In this document: one piece after another, positions 48,237 to 57,204 of the stretch
Position numbering within the stretch: the stretch's first letter is position 1
Layout of the letters: the number at the start of each line of letters is the position of its first letter
Assembly (NCBI RefSeq): GCF_001887355.1
Contig: NZ_MPIN01000015.1
Span: 1-64,000 of the forward strand
DNA length: 64,000 nt
Reading direction: 5' to 3'
Source of the DNA: Cystobacter ferrugineus
Lineage (GTDB): Bacteria > Myxococcota > Myxococcia > Myxococcales > Myxococcaceae
The notes under the pieces: generated by a model
What the model was told of the DNA's origin: nothing
Databases searched by the model: none
What the model saw: the letters and a program-made list of their open reading frames with translations, nothing else
Position numbers and translations under genes: made by a program

Positions 48237-49007
48237 ATGCTCATGCACGAACACACCAAGGGCGGGAAGTTGAAGCTCGGGCTCAAGCTCCTGGCTCCTC
48301 TCTGCATCTCCGTTGGTCTGCTCGTCACCCTCCGAATCCTGGGGCCCGAGTACCTGGATCAACAGCATCTGTCCGGATTGTTGCGGCCGCTGGGACATTG
48401 GGCCCCCCTGGCGTTCGTGCTCCTGCTGGGCGCCCGTCCGGTGACACTGTTGCCTGGACAACTCTTCGCGGCGGTGGGCGGCATCCTCTTCGGCACGCTC
48501 ATGGGCACCGTCTACGCGCTCACGGGCAGCCTGCTGGCCACCGCGCTCATCCATCTGTTGTCGAGACGCTTCGGCCGTGGGCCCATGAAGCGGCTCGCGG
48601 GGCATCGGCACGAGGGCATCCGGCGCGCGACCCGCAGACATGGCTTCCAGGTGGGCTTGCTCGCCTGCCTCAATTCGATCATCCCCGCGGATGTGATGCT
48701 GGCCGCCGCGTCCGCCGCCGGGGCCCGGTTCTGGCCCCTGGCGTTGGGCGCCGTCGTGGGCAGCGTGCCGGGGACCCTGCTCACCACGTTCTTCGGAAGT
48801 TCCCTGAGCCAGGGCAAGACGTGGACGACGGTGGCCTCGGTGGCGGGTCTGCTGCTGAGCCTGACGTTGGGCATCTTCCTGGGGCGGCGGCTGGTCCGGG
48901 AGCTGAGCATCCAGGAAGAGGTCGAGCCTTCCGCCCGGGAGGCGGCGAAGGCCCCTTCGCCCCGCCCCGTGTTGAGCAGTGAGTTGTCGCGGGGCGTGGG
49001 TGCCTGA
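48237..49007 (+). CDS. TVP38/TMEM64 (SNARE-associated/DedA-like) membrane protein
   Basis: About 256 residues with six or so membrane helices. The VTT-domain pattern is seen in LGARPVTLLPGQLFAAVGGILFG-like sequence (Pro-rich helix start), then RFGRGPMKRLAG, NSIIPADVMLAAASAAGARF and GSVPGTLLTTFFG. Members move or scramble lipids or carry undecaprenyl-phosphate-like substrates. The ATG at 48237 was chosen because it precedes the first membrane helix closely; an earlier in-frame ATG at 48129 adds a basic tail with no support. Confidence 0.83.
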   Translation: MLMHEHTKGGKLKLGLKLLAPLCISVGLLVTLRILGPEYLDQQHLSGLLRPLGHWAPLAFVLLLGARPVTLLPGQLFAAVGGILFGTLMGTVYALTGSLLATALIHLLSRRFGRGPMKRLAGHRHEGIRRATRRHGFQVGLLACLNSIIPADVMLAAASAAGARFWPLALGAVVGSVPGTLLTTFFGSSLSQGKTWTTVASVAGLLLSLTLGIFLGRRLVRELSIQEEVEPSAREAAKAPSPRPVLSSELSRGVGA

Positions 49008-49065
49008 GCCTGGCGCCGCTCCGCCTCCCGCGTCCGCGGGATGGACGGGATGACTTCACGCGGGA

Positions 49066-49092
49066 CACCTCGGAGGTGGGCTGGCCGAGGTG
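49066..49092. terminator. Perfect 8-bp inverted repeat between the TVP38 gene and the HhH gene
   Basis: CACCTCGG at 49066-49073 pairs with CCGAGGTG at 49085-49092 around an 11-base loop. It overlaps the first GTG of the next ORF, which favours a start slightly downstream. It could terminate the TVP38 transcript or act as an operator. Confidence 0.45.
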
Positions 49093-51270
49093 TCCTCGTT
49101 GGTCTCCTTCGTGCAGAGCGCCGTCCGCGTGCGACGTGTCCGCTTCCTGCTCCTGGTGACGACGTGCTGTTCCCTCCTTCCCCAACGCTCCTCCGCCGAG
49201 ACGTATGTGGACGCGCGTCCCATCGAGGACGAAGCGGCGCTGCGCGTGCTGAATGAGGAGGGTTCCCTCGCGGACGAGGACTTCGAGGCATTGCGCGAGC
49301 TGCTGCGCACGGGGGTCGATCTCCGCACGGCCTCGCGCGAGGTGTTGTTCACCCTGCCCGGACTGACCTGGGCGCAGGTGGATGCGCTGCTCGCGTACCG
49401 GGAGCAGGGAGGGGGCGCCATGGAGGGAGCGGCGCTCGTGGAGGCGGGACTCCTGACTCCCGCGCAGTTGCGCCAGCTCCGGGCCTTTCTCGTGGAGCCG
49501 GAGCGTGGAGCGCGGGAGGTCTCCGGGCGCGTGCGTCTGATGGGAGCCTATGGCGCGGCGGATGCGTTGGTGCCGCCGCTGTTGCTCCTCGGCCGGGTGG
49601 ATGGGCCCTGGGGCCTGCGCGCGGGAGGCGGTGTGTCGCTCACGCGCAGACACCTGGAGGGTGTGCGCTACGACTCGAAGCGCCGGGCCCTGGTGGCGGA
49701 GTTGCCCTCGGTGGGGATGCGGCTGCCGAAGCTGTATGCGCGGTGGGAGGGCGCGCACGCCTCGGTCCTGGTGGGAACGTACCGGCTGGGTTTTGGCCAG
49801 CGCCTCACGCTGGACACCACGGGCCGCCCGGCACCCGATGGCTTCGTCCCCGATGAAGACTTCGTTCCTCCCGGCGCGTCCGAGCGGCGGTGTGTGTTGA
49901 CGGGGCCGGGAGTCTGTGAGGCCGAGGAGTTCCGGGGACGCGTCACGCCGGACTTCGGTTGGACGGAGGGCTTCCGGGGCGCGGTGGGTCGGGTCGAGGG
50001 GCGGGTGGAGGACGTGACGCTGTCGTTCACGGGCTTCGGCTCCTACCAGTCGCGAGGCCTCTCCCAATACGAGCTGTTCGAGCCGAAGACCTGTCCGCCC
50101 ACGAAGGACGCGCGCGCGTGCAAGGCCCCGGACGTGCTGGTCTCGCTGCCGGGCACGAAGACGTCCGGCACCGCGCGCTTCGTCTCGCGCACGCTGCCGG
50201 AGGCCTTTCAGGAACTGGCGGGAGGAGGACATGCCAGCGTGGGGTTCTCACCGCGAGCCCGCGTGGGCGTGACGGGGTGGGGCGCCTGGCCGCGATGGGC
50301 GGTGACGGGGCTGTCGCCCGACTTCCGCGAGCAGGCCCGCTATCCCGGGGGAGGTGCCTACGGAGCGCTGGGCGTGGATGCCGCCTGGGGCACGGGGCCG
50401 GTGAACCTCTTCATCGAGGGGGCGCGCAGCTTCTCGGGTCCCCTGGGGGCGGGTGGGGTCGGGGCCATCCAGCGCACGGTGCTCGGTGAGCGCTCCCGGG
50501 AACTGGAGGTGTCCCTGCGCTACTACGGGCGGGACTTCGACAATCCCTACAGCCGTGCCCTCTCCAGCCCCGATGAGTGGAGAGGACTGCGCGCGAGCAA
50601 CGAGATGGGGGCCCGGTTGCGCTACCTCTTCGCGACGGCGGATGACGCGTGGCGGCTGGTGGGTCAGTGGGACGTGTGGACGCGGCCACCTGGAGGGAGC
50701 ACTCCCGCGCCGGTGCACCACGGGGGCTCGGTCCGGGTGGACTTCCTGGGCGTGCCGGAACTGCGGCCCTCGGTGTGGGTGGAGCACCAGAACAAGGACC
50801 TGGGCCGCAATGGCCCCGGGCTGTGCTTCGAGGGCGACGAGGGAACGTCACCGGACGGTGAGCCAATCCCTTGCGCGGGAGAGCGCTCCCGGATCGCGGG
50901 CCGGGTGCGGTTCGCGCCCGTCGAGGAGTGGGCCCTGGCGGTGCAGTACCAGCACACCTGGGTGGGCAGTCCCCAACGTCCCGAGGGCGTGCGCCAGGAT
51001 GGCCGGGCGCTGGTGGACCTGCTCGTGCGTCCACTGTCCTCGCTGCGGCTGCATGGACGTGTGAGCTGGCAGGACGAGGAGCTCGCCGAGGCGACGCGGT
51101 TGTCCCAGAGCCTGCGCACGTCGCTGGAGGTGGCCTGGGCGCTCCTGTCCGGATGGAGCACGCGAGCCCGCTACGAGGTCGTCCTGGATCTGAAGGCACC
51201 CGTGGGCGCGGCCACGCCTCCCGAGCCTCCGTGGCACGTCGTCCGGTTGGACATGGAGGGCCGCTTCTGA
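49090..51270 (+). CDS. Helix-hairpin-helix protein with outer-membrane barrel-like body
   Basis: Up to 726 residues. A basic start and hydrophobic stretch (FLLLVTTCCSLLP) form a signal peptide ending near SSA-E. Residues ~60-135 are ComEA-like helix-hairpin-helix repeats (TASREVLFTLPGLTWAQVDALL, then EAGLLTPAQLRQL). The remainder (~140-726) is a series of alternating beta strands ending in DMEGRF, typical of outer-membrane barrels that finish in Phe. So DNA-binding-type HhH units may sit at the periplasmic face of a barrel. A later GTG at 49111 fits the signal peptide better. It begins a three-gene operon. Confidence 0.78.
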   Translation: MSSLVSFVQSAVRVRRVRFLLLVTTCCSLLPQRSSAETYVDARPIEDEAALRVLNEEGSLADEDFEALRELLRTGVDLRTASREVLFTLPGLTWAQVDALLAYREQGGGAMEGAALVEAGLLTPAQLRQLRAFLVEPERGAREVSGRVRLMGAYGAADALVPPLLLLGRVDGPWGLRAGGGVSLTRRHLEGVRYDSKRRALVAELPSVGMRLPKLYARWEGAHASVLVGTYRLGFGQRLTLDTTGRPAPDGFVPDEDFVPPGASERRCVLTGPGVCEAEEFRGRVTPDFGWTEGFRGAVGRVEGRVEDVTLSFTGFGSYQSRGLSQYELFEPKTCPPTKDARACKAPDVLVSLPGTKTSGTARFVSRTLPEAFQELAGGGHASVGFSPRARVGVTGWGAWPRWAVTGLSPDFREQARYPGGGAYGALGVDAAWGTGPVNLFIEGARSFSGPLGAGGVGAIQRTVLGERSRELEVSLRYYGRDFDNPYSRALSSPDEWRGLRASNEMGARLRYLFATADDAWRLVGQWDVWTRPPGGSTPAPVHHGGSVRVDFLGVPELRPSVWVEHQNKDLGRNGPGLCFEGDEGTSPDGEPIPCAGERSRIAGRVRFAPVEEWALAVQYQHTWVGSPQRPEGVRQDGRALVDLLVRPLSSLRLHGRVSWQDEELAEATRLSQSLRTSLEVAWALLSGWSTRARYEVVLDLKAPVGAATPPEPPWHVVRLDMEGRF

Positions 51271-52448
51271 TGATGCCCCTGGAGCCGAGGAAGTGTGCCC
51301 CGCGCGGGACGTGGATCCTCGCGGCCCTGATGCTCGTGGGAAGTGCTTGTGAGGAGCCCGCGCGGAGCGACGAGCCCGCGTGCGAGGGCTGGCGTCCGGG
51401 AGACCTCGTCATCACCGAGCTGTTGCCGGACCCCGAGGGGACGGACACCGGGCAGGAATGGATGGAGCTGTACAACCCCGGGCATGCCGCCGTGGAGCTG
51501 CGCGGGTTGATGCTCTACTCGGCGCGTGTGGACGGCACCCAGGAGCGGGCGTACCTCTTCGAGGAGTCCGTGCCGGTGGCCGCCAGGGACTACGTGGTGC
51601 TCGGGGACGTGCGCGCCGGGGAGCTGCCCGTGCACGTGGACCATTCGTATGGCGATGCCCTGCGCGTGCTGGGCAACGCGGGGGGCGTCGTGGGGTTGCG
51701 GTGCGCGGAGGTCGTGGTGGATGAGGTGCGCTATTCCAAGACGAGCCGGGCCGGGGTGTCGCGCGGCTATGACGGCCGGCGCGTACCGGATGCCTTCGAC
51801 AACGACGCGCCGGAGGGGTGGTGTGACACGCCGGCGTCTCTGGATGGCGGCGTGCGGGCGAGCCCTGGCGCTCCCAATGCTGCCTGCCCGGAGCCGTCTG
51901 GCGCGGACGCGGGCGTGTCCCTGGGGACGTGTCTGTCCCCGCGCACGGGCCTGTCGAGGAGTGTGTCGCGGCCGCATCCCGGAGACCTCGTCTTCACCGA
52001 GGTGATGGCGGATCCGAAGGCCGTCGCGGATGCGCAGGGTGAATGGGTGGAGGTGTACGCGCGGCGTGATGTGGACCTCAACGGGGTGACGCTCGCGAAC
52101 GAGAGCGGTGGCCGGACCGTGCTCGATGCGCCGCCGAGGTGTCTGGAGATGCGGGCGGGGAGCTACGCCGTGCTCGCGCATGGTGACGACCCCGCGCTCA
52201 ATGGCGGCCTGCCTCCGGTGTTGGGCACCTTCGGCTTCGGGTTGAGCAACACCGCGGGGCTCCACGCGCTCCGGTTGTCGCTGGATGGAGTGGTGCTGGC
52301 GGAGGCGACGTGGACGGGAGCCGCGGTGCCTGGCGTGTCCAGACAATGGGAGGGCACGCGCGAGTGCCTGGCCCCAGAAGGGGCGCGTCATGGCTCGGCG
52401 GGGGAGCGGGGCACGCCCGGACAGGAGAACCTTCCATGCTCGCCATGA
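51270..52448 (+). CDS. Lipoprotein with two lamin-tail domains
   Basis: A 392-residue lipoprotein with lipobox LVGSAC near residue 27. It has two lamin-tail (LTD) domains. The first (~42-160) starts GDLVITELLPDPEG and contains QEWMELYNPG. The second (~240-370) starts GDLVFTEVMADPKA and contains GEWVEVYARRDVDLNG. Bacterial LTDs often accompany secreted nucleases and may bind DNA. The start overlaps the HhH gene stop by one base (TGATG) and the end overlaps the nuclease gene, so all three are co-translated. Confidence 0.88.
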   Translation: MMPLEPRKCAPRGTWILAALMLVGSACEEPARSDEPACEGWRPGDLVITELLPDPEGTDTGQEWMELYNPGHAAVELRGLMLYSARVDGTQERAYLFEESVPVAARDYVVLGDVRAGELPVHVDHSYGDALRVLGNAGGVVGLRCAEVVVDEVRYSKTSRAGVSRGYDGRRVPDAFDNDAPEGWCDTPASLDGGVRASPGAPNAACPEPSGADAGVSLGTCLSPRTGLSRSVSRPHPGDLVFTEVMADPKAVADAQGEWVEVYARRDVDLNGVTLANESGGRTVLDAPPRCLEMRAGSYAVLAHGDDPALNGGLPPVLGTFGFGLSNTAGLHALRLSLDGVVLAEATWTGAAVPGVSRQWEGTRECLAPEGARHGSAGERGTPGQENLPCSP

Positions 52449-52933
52449 GGCGACGGTGGAGCCGGCTGGGGGTGCTCGTGTGGGGGCTCGGGGTGTGGAG
52501 CGGGTGCGGCTCGGAGTCCGCTTGTGGCCCGGGCGGGGGCGTGGTGTCGCGGGTGGTGGATGGGGATACGGTGGTGCTGCAGAGTGGCGAGCGCGTGCGC
52601 TACCTGCTCGTGGATACCCCGGAGAGCACCGGGGGCAAGCACGACTGCTTCGGCGCCGAGTCCCGGGACTTCAACCGCTCGCTCGTCGAGGGGCGCGTGG
52701 TCCGGCTGACGTACGGGGAGGCCTGCACGGACCGGTATGGGCGGCTGCTCGCCTACGTGAGCGTGGACGGGCGCGAGGTGAACAGCGTGCTCGCCCAGGA
52801 GGGCTATGCGTGCGTCCTCTACGTGCCTCCGGCGGGAGGCTCGCGGCGCTCGGAGTTCCAGGCGCTCGAGTCGGCGGCCCGGCGCGCCCGGCGGGGAATG
52901 TGGGGCCAGTGCGCCGAGGTCGCGTGCGAGTGA
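52436..52933 (+). CDS. Thermonuclease (SNase-like) lipoprotein
   Basis: A 165-residue lipoprotein with lipobox VWSGC. The staphylococcal-nuclease domain (~35-160) keeps the catalytic spacing R-x4-D-x2-E: Arg55, Asp60, Glu63 in RYLLVDTPE, plus Arg103 in DRYGRLLAYV. It cuts DNA or RNA with calcium. AGGAG precedes the ATG at 52436. It overlaps the LTD lipoprotein gene. Together with the HhH barrel and LTD proteins it suggests a surface system that binds and degrades DNA. Confidence 0.92.
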   Translation: MLAMRRRWSRLGVLVWGLGVWSGCGSESACGPGGGVVSRVVDGDTVVLQSGERVRYLLVDTPESTGGKHDCFGAESRDFNRSLVEGRVVRLTYGEACTDRYGRLLAYVSVDGREVNSVLAQEGYACVLYVPPAGGSRRSEFQALESAARRARRGMWGQCAEVACE

Positions 52934-52945
52934 GGGAGAAGCGAG

Positions 52946-53127
52946 TCAGAACTTCATGCCGAGCGCGGTGCGCGGCTGCATGTCCAGCGGTGTCACCGTG
53001 CCGGAAGGTTGCGCGTCGTAGTTGACCCACCAGGGCCCGTGCGCGGGGTCAATCATTCCGTGGCCATCTGTATCATGGCCCGCATATGGGCCAGACCATC
53101 CTTTATGCGGTGCACTACATAAAGGAC
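52946..53127 (-). pseudogene. C-terminal fragment of an outer-membrane-type protein
   Basis: Read on the minus strand, about 60 codons end in TALGMKF and a stop. They include WSGPYAGHDTDGHGMI and GPWWVNYDAQ. The terminal Phe fits an outer-membrane protein. An in-frame stop (TAA) just upstream and no start codon make this a remnant. It lies at the left edge of the island and may be the other end of the fragment at 57342-57524. Confidence 0.5.
53099..53126. repeat. Perfect 9-bp inverted repeat
   Basis: TCCTTTATG at 53099-53107 and CATAAAGGA at 53118-53126 pair exactly across ten bases. The A/T-rich composition stands out here. It may be a protein-binding site or a recombination-site remnant at the island edge. 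Confidence 0.45.
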
Positions 53128-53219
53128 GTTATGTTGAGCGCCGGATTATGAAGAACTCTGGGGTCAATGCGGGATAGTGGCCGGTACAGTTACTCCACAT
53201 AACAAGCTCAGTTGCCGTC

Positions 53220-53530
53220 TTCGATCGTCTGCTCGGCAGGCTTAACGTCGAGATCAGTTGAGCTGAGGGCGGCGAGGCGGTGGTGGGACCAGGTGGCGAG
53301 TTTGGCGAGGGGCGTAGCGGCGCGCAGTCACCGCATCACCTGGGCCAACTCGGCAAGAGCACAAGGCCCGAGTCAGCGCAGCTGGCGTTTGAGGCCCGCC
53401 GCACCACTGCTCAATGGGATTGAAGTCGGGGCTGTAGGTGGGCAGGTACACCACGCGCGTCCCACCACTGCCTTGATGACCTGTCGCACGCCTTTGACCT
53501 TGTGCTCCGCCCCTCGGCTCCAGCCCTAAC
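53220..53530 (-). pseudogene. IS630-family transposase remnant
   Basis: On the minus strand, KVKGVRQVIKAVVGR leads into VVYLPTYSPDFNPIEQ, the hallmark around the last catalytic Glu of IS630 DDE transposases. The frame is lost right after it, and pieces of the tail (LAELAQVMR, ATWSHHRLAAL) appear in other frames. Only the C-terminal third is left. Confidence 0.75.
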
Positions 53531-53625
53531 CCTCAACAGGGCCCCCATCCCGCCTATACACGCGTGTCCATAGAGCGAAGGAAGAAGCACTGGCTGTTCT
53601 TCCTGGCCGGCGGCCCAGGAGCGCC

Positions 53626-55968
53626 CTAGACACGAACGCGCGGGCGGACGCGCTGCTGGAACTGGGCCCGGAGCTGGGAGTAGAGGCGCGACTCCGCCCG
53701 GTTTCGGTCGTCCAGAAGGACCACGAGCCCGTACGGTTCCTCCGGTACCCTCCCCTGCGCCCACTTCTTAACCGTCCGCGTCACGACGACAAAAAGCTTC
53801 TCGCTGTTCCATCGGTCTCCTGTTTGCATCACCCGCCATGTCGCCGCCTGCACGGTGCCTCCACCGCGCGCGTTGGCGCTTGGCCACATTTCGGTCACCT
53901 CTCCTTGTGGCTTGAGCCGGTTCGCCTTCTTTGTCTTCTTGTACACGCCGAGAATGCTGGCGATCGAGGGCGCGCGGACGAGCTTGAAGCTGAAGTCACT
54001 GCCCTTGTAATCCAGTCGCGTCGAGCGGACGTATGGCATGTGTGCAAGGGCTACACGAATGCGGCGTTCTCTCCGGTTGGGAGGAGCGAGGAAGTCCGCC
54101 GGAATGGGAACCTCGAAGAAGTGGGTCTGGTCCTCGCCCAGCCGCTCGTCACACACGAGTGTCACGCGCTGCTCGCTCGAATTCAGGGCCGCCTCGAAGT
54201 CGGGCTGCCCGTACCCCACTAGGCGCAGCAGTTGGTTCTTGTCCTTCTTCACGAGGTTAAGGCTCGCGTCTGGAGCGTCTGCGTGCGCGACGATGAGGGC
54301 ACGGATCAGGTTCGTGCTGGCCTCCGGGTAGCGGCCGAGAAGGCGCGACGCGAGGTGCGCCACGCGGGGTGCAGCGAAGCTCGTGCCGCTGTTTGCTCCG
54401 AGCAGGTTGCCGGTGTGAGGCTGGTTCGACGTGCTGGTCTCGCCCAGTTCATAGGCCCCCATAGGGGTGTTTCCTGCGCGCGTATCGATGAACCAGTTGC
54501 CCCCGAAGTCCACCACGTCGGGCTTGATGGCACCCCGGATGGTCGGCCCCGTCCGGGAGAAGGGGGAGGGCTGTCCTTCCCTGGCTATGGGCTGGTGCCC
54601 TGGGTCATTGGCATGGCGGTGCGCCATACGAGACTTCTCATACCGAGCCAAGCTTCCCACCGTTAGGGCGTTGAGCGCTGGGGCCGGGTCGATGATGCGG
54701 GCCTCCTCGTCCTCAAGCAGGTACTTGGGGTAGTCACCACGCCAGTCGGCCGGTCCAGTACTCGAGCCTTCATAGTTTCCTGCCGACACCACGAAGAGCA
54801 CATCCCGCTCGCGCGCCAGGGTGTCGAGCACTGCGGCGAGCGGTCCCACATGGCTGCCCAGATACGGCCGGTTGCTGTCACCAATCGATACGTTGAAGAC
54901 GCGGCAGCCGTACGTGTCAGCGAAATACTCCACCGCCCTGGGGATGACCTTCTCTAGGAACTCGGCCGGTGACTCGTTCATCTCGTCCGTGACGCGGCCA
55001 CTGAAGAGCCGCAGTTCCGGGACGAAGGCACGCTGCTCCACGTACTTGAGAACGTCGCCATAGAGCGCGAGCCCTGCCACCATCGTCCCATGGCCGTTCT
55101 CGTCTGCGGGTCCCTTGCCGTCGAGATAACTGGCCGCCTCGCCCACCGCCGCCGCAAGAAAGGGATGAGCGGCAGTGAGTCCGCTGTCGAGGACCACCAC
55201 GCCGGGAGCGTCGTCGGGAGGAGGCATCACCTCCGAGTACTCGTTCAGTGGCAGGCGATGGAGTTGGGCTGGGGAGTGGATCCGTGGTGGCAGTTCGATG
55301 CGGCGCACATCCCGGTTGAGCAGGGTCTTTTCCAGGACCTGTGCCGAGCAACGGATGCGGGCGAGGACTGCATTTGGATGGTTGACGTCGTCGAGGACCG
55401 AAGCGCCGTGTTCTCGGCACCAATCCTTGAAGCTCTCAAGCATGAGCTTGCGCTCCCTAGAATTCTCTAGAGGCCAGAGCTCGGCATCCACAACGATGTC
55501 AGCGTCCTGCGCTAACGGGAGCGCTGGCCGAAGGGAATGACCCAGTCGGTTCTCGCGCCCCCAGGTTCCGATGTCCTGGATGGCAAAAAGAATGTCCTCG
55601 CGGAGGGCCGACCTTCCACCCGCCAAGTCGTTGAGGCGCGATTCAAACTCAGCCCGGGCCTTCTCGGTCGAGAAGACGGCCACCACGCTCTTCTCTTCCT
55701 GGGAGACAACGTCGAGTTCCGGGATGGTCAGGAGCGCGGACGGGTCGGCAAGCCCTTCGACACTCAGCTTCAGCAGAAGGCGCTCGTCGAATCCGCCCTC
55801 TAGTTGGGACGCAGCCTCGCTCCCCCTCTCGACCGCCTGCAGAAGACTGTTGGCGTGTGCCACCGGGTCTTCCGGTCGCTTCACGCCGCTACCACCTCCA
55901 CCCTTCGTTCGGCGCGGGTTGACGGGCACCTGCCGCTCAAGCCACAGATGGCGGTACTGGTCAGCCAC
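53626..55968 (-). CDS. Subtilisin-like S8 protease paired with AAA ATPase
   Basis: A 780-residue protein. The N-terminal ~240 residues are a helical, unrecognised domain (GSGVKRPEDPVAHANSLLQ, then ELWPLENSRERKLM). The S8 domain (~250-570) has the full triad: Asp261 in VVVLDSG, His293 in NGHGTMVAG and Ser530 in NSGTSFAAP. A C-terminal beta-rich domain follows (~575-780). There is no signal peptide, so it acts inside the cell. The GTG at 55968 lies inside the end of the ATPase gene (8-base overlap) after a GGAGGAAGAG, so translation is coupled. Such AAA+S8 pairs recur in mobile islands and are suspected conflict systems. Confidence 0.88.
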   Translation of the reverse strand: MADQYRHLWLERQVPVNPRRTKGGGGSGVKRPEDPVAHANSLLQAVERGSEAASQLEGGFDERLLLKLSVEGLADPSALLTIPELDVVSQEEKSVVAVFSTEKARAEFESRLNDLAGGRSALREDILFAIQDIGTWGRENRLGHSLRPALPLAQDADIVVDAELWPLENSRERKLMLESFKDWCREHGASVLDDVNHPNAVLARIRCSAQVLEKTLLNRDVRRIELPPRIHSPAQLHRLPLNEYSEVMPPPDDAPGVVVLDSGLTAAHPFLAAAVGEAASYLDGKGPADENGHGTMVAGLALYGDVLKYVEQRAFVPELRLFSGRVTDEMNESPAEFLEKVIPRAVEYFADTYGCRVFNVSIGDSNRPYLGSHVGPLAAVLDTLARERDVLFVVSAGNYEGSSTGPADWRGDYPKYLLEDEEARIIDPAPALNALTVGSLARYEKSRMAHRHANDPGHQPIAREGQPSPFSRTGPTIRGAIKPDVVDFGGNWFIDTRAGNTPMGAYELGETSTSNQPHTGNLLGANSGTSFAAPRVAHLASRLLGRYPEASTNLIRALIVAHADAPDASLNLVKKDKNQLLRLVGYGQPDFEAALNSSEQRVTLVCDERLGEDQTHFFEVPIPADFLAPPNRRERRIRVALAHMPYVRSTRLDYKGSDFSFKLVRAPSIASILGVYKKTKKANRLKPQGEVTEMWPSANARGGGTVQAATWRVMQTGDRWNSEKLFVVVTRTVKKWAQGRVPEEPYGLVVLLDDRNRAESRLYSQLRAQFQQRVRPRVRV

Positions 55969-56986
55969 CTCTTCCTCCGCAGCCTTCGGACGACTGCTTG
56001 GCGACGAGCGCCAAGCGCTTCTCCTCCCTCTGGAGTGCTTCTTCAACGAGGTCTGGGGTCACGATTTCACGCCCCTTGAGGACCATGAGTTTGATGGCGC
56101 GGATGACCACCCGCTCGATATCCGCATGCGAGAGTCCCCGGAACCGCTGCAGGAACTCTCTGCCCGTGAGGGACAACTCGTGCCGAACCCCCCGGAGCTT
56201 CGTGGCGAGGAGGGCCTTAACCTGCTCCGTGTTCGGCTTCTCAAAGAGGAGTACGTCGTCGAAGCGGCGCCAGAGAGCCTTGTCCAGCATGTACTCGTGG
56301 TTGGTCGCCGCAACGAGAAGGCTCCTCCCCCTGTAGCCATCGAGCATCAGCAGGAAGGAGTTCACCACCCGCTTCAGCTCCCCATGCTCGGAGGCGTCTC
56401 CTCGTTCCTTTCCGATGGCATCGAACTCATCGAAGAGGGCAACCACGCGCTCTCGTTCGAGGAAGTCGAACACCTTGCGAAGGTTCGACGCTGTCTCCCC
56501 GAGAAACGACGAGACGACCGCATCGAAGCGCACGATGGCGAGTTCTAGCCCCAACTCGGTGGCGAGAACCTCCGCAGCGGACGTCTTGCCACAGCCGGGA
56601 GGACCACAGAAGAGCAGCCGACCGGCGGGCTTGAGTCCATACGCGCCCAGCACATCGGTGCGGCTCTGCTCGAGCAGAACCTCATCCAGCGCGGAGCGCA
56701 CCTCGTCGGAGACGACGATGTCCTGCAGGTCCCTGACAGACCTGCGGATGCTCAGCAGGTCCAGACCTCGCTCGTCCTTCGGCAGGTCTCGGACGGGACG
56801 GACCGGCCGCGCCGTCTTGGCCTGCGCGCTCTCCCCGTAGAGGATGCGCTCTAAGTCGTTGGCGAGGAGGTGGTGCTTCTTCGCTCGCTCCTCCTGAATG
56901 ACCTCCTCGGCAGCCCGCCGGAACGACACTTCGTCGCCCTCGGTTCCCGCCTTCAGAAGGATTCGGAGTAGACGACCCTCAGCCAC
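55961..56986 (-). CDS. AAA ATPase (Cdc48/FtsH-like core)
   Basis: A 341-residue AAA protein. The N-terminal ~85 residues are helical. Walker A is GPPGCGKT (Lys134), Walker B LFDEFD (186-189), sensor-1 VAATNHEYML and an Arg-finger region DKALWRRFDDV. An FLGETASNLRKVFDF pore/second-region motif follows the Asp sequence, like p97-type ATPases. It probably recognises or remodels a partner and controls the subtilase encoded by the overlapping gene. A possible guard or unfoldase role is inferred. Confidence 0.9.
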   Translation of the reverse strand: MAEGRLLRILLKAGTEGDEVSFRRAAEEVIQEERAKKHHLLANDLERILYGESAQAKTARPVRPVRDLPKDERGLDLLSIRRSVRDLQDIVVSDEVRSALDEVLLEQSRTDVLGAYGLKPAGRLLFCGPPGCGKTSAAEVLATELGLELAIVRFDAVVSSFLGETASNLRKVFDFLERERVVALFDEFDAIGKERGDASEHGELKRVVNSFLLMLDGYRGRSLLVAATNHEYMLDKALWRRFDDVLLFEKPNTEQVKALLATKLRGVRHELSLTGREFLQRFRGLSHADIERVVIRAIKLMVLKGREIVTPDLVEEALQREEKRLALVAKQSSEGCGGRGG

Positions 56987-57204
56987 GTTGCGGTCCCTCG
57001 GGGCAGTAGGTGCCCTATCTAGAAGCTAGCGCCCGGCCCTGACAGCCGCTCTCAGCGCCCAAGTCTCGGAGAACAGGCAGGAAAAGGCCCGAGATGTCGC
57101 AGGCCCACCGAGCAGGGAGCCTACCAAGAAGTTCCTGGAGAAGGTTTTTTTCCGACGCGCCTGCCCTTCCCATCACTGCTTGTCCCGAGGGGTCACGGGC
57201 CGAC

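Noticed and set aside
53824..54222. Plus-strand ORFs inside the subtilase region
   Set aside because: They are opposite the continuous S8 protease frame, which has the full catalytic triad.
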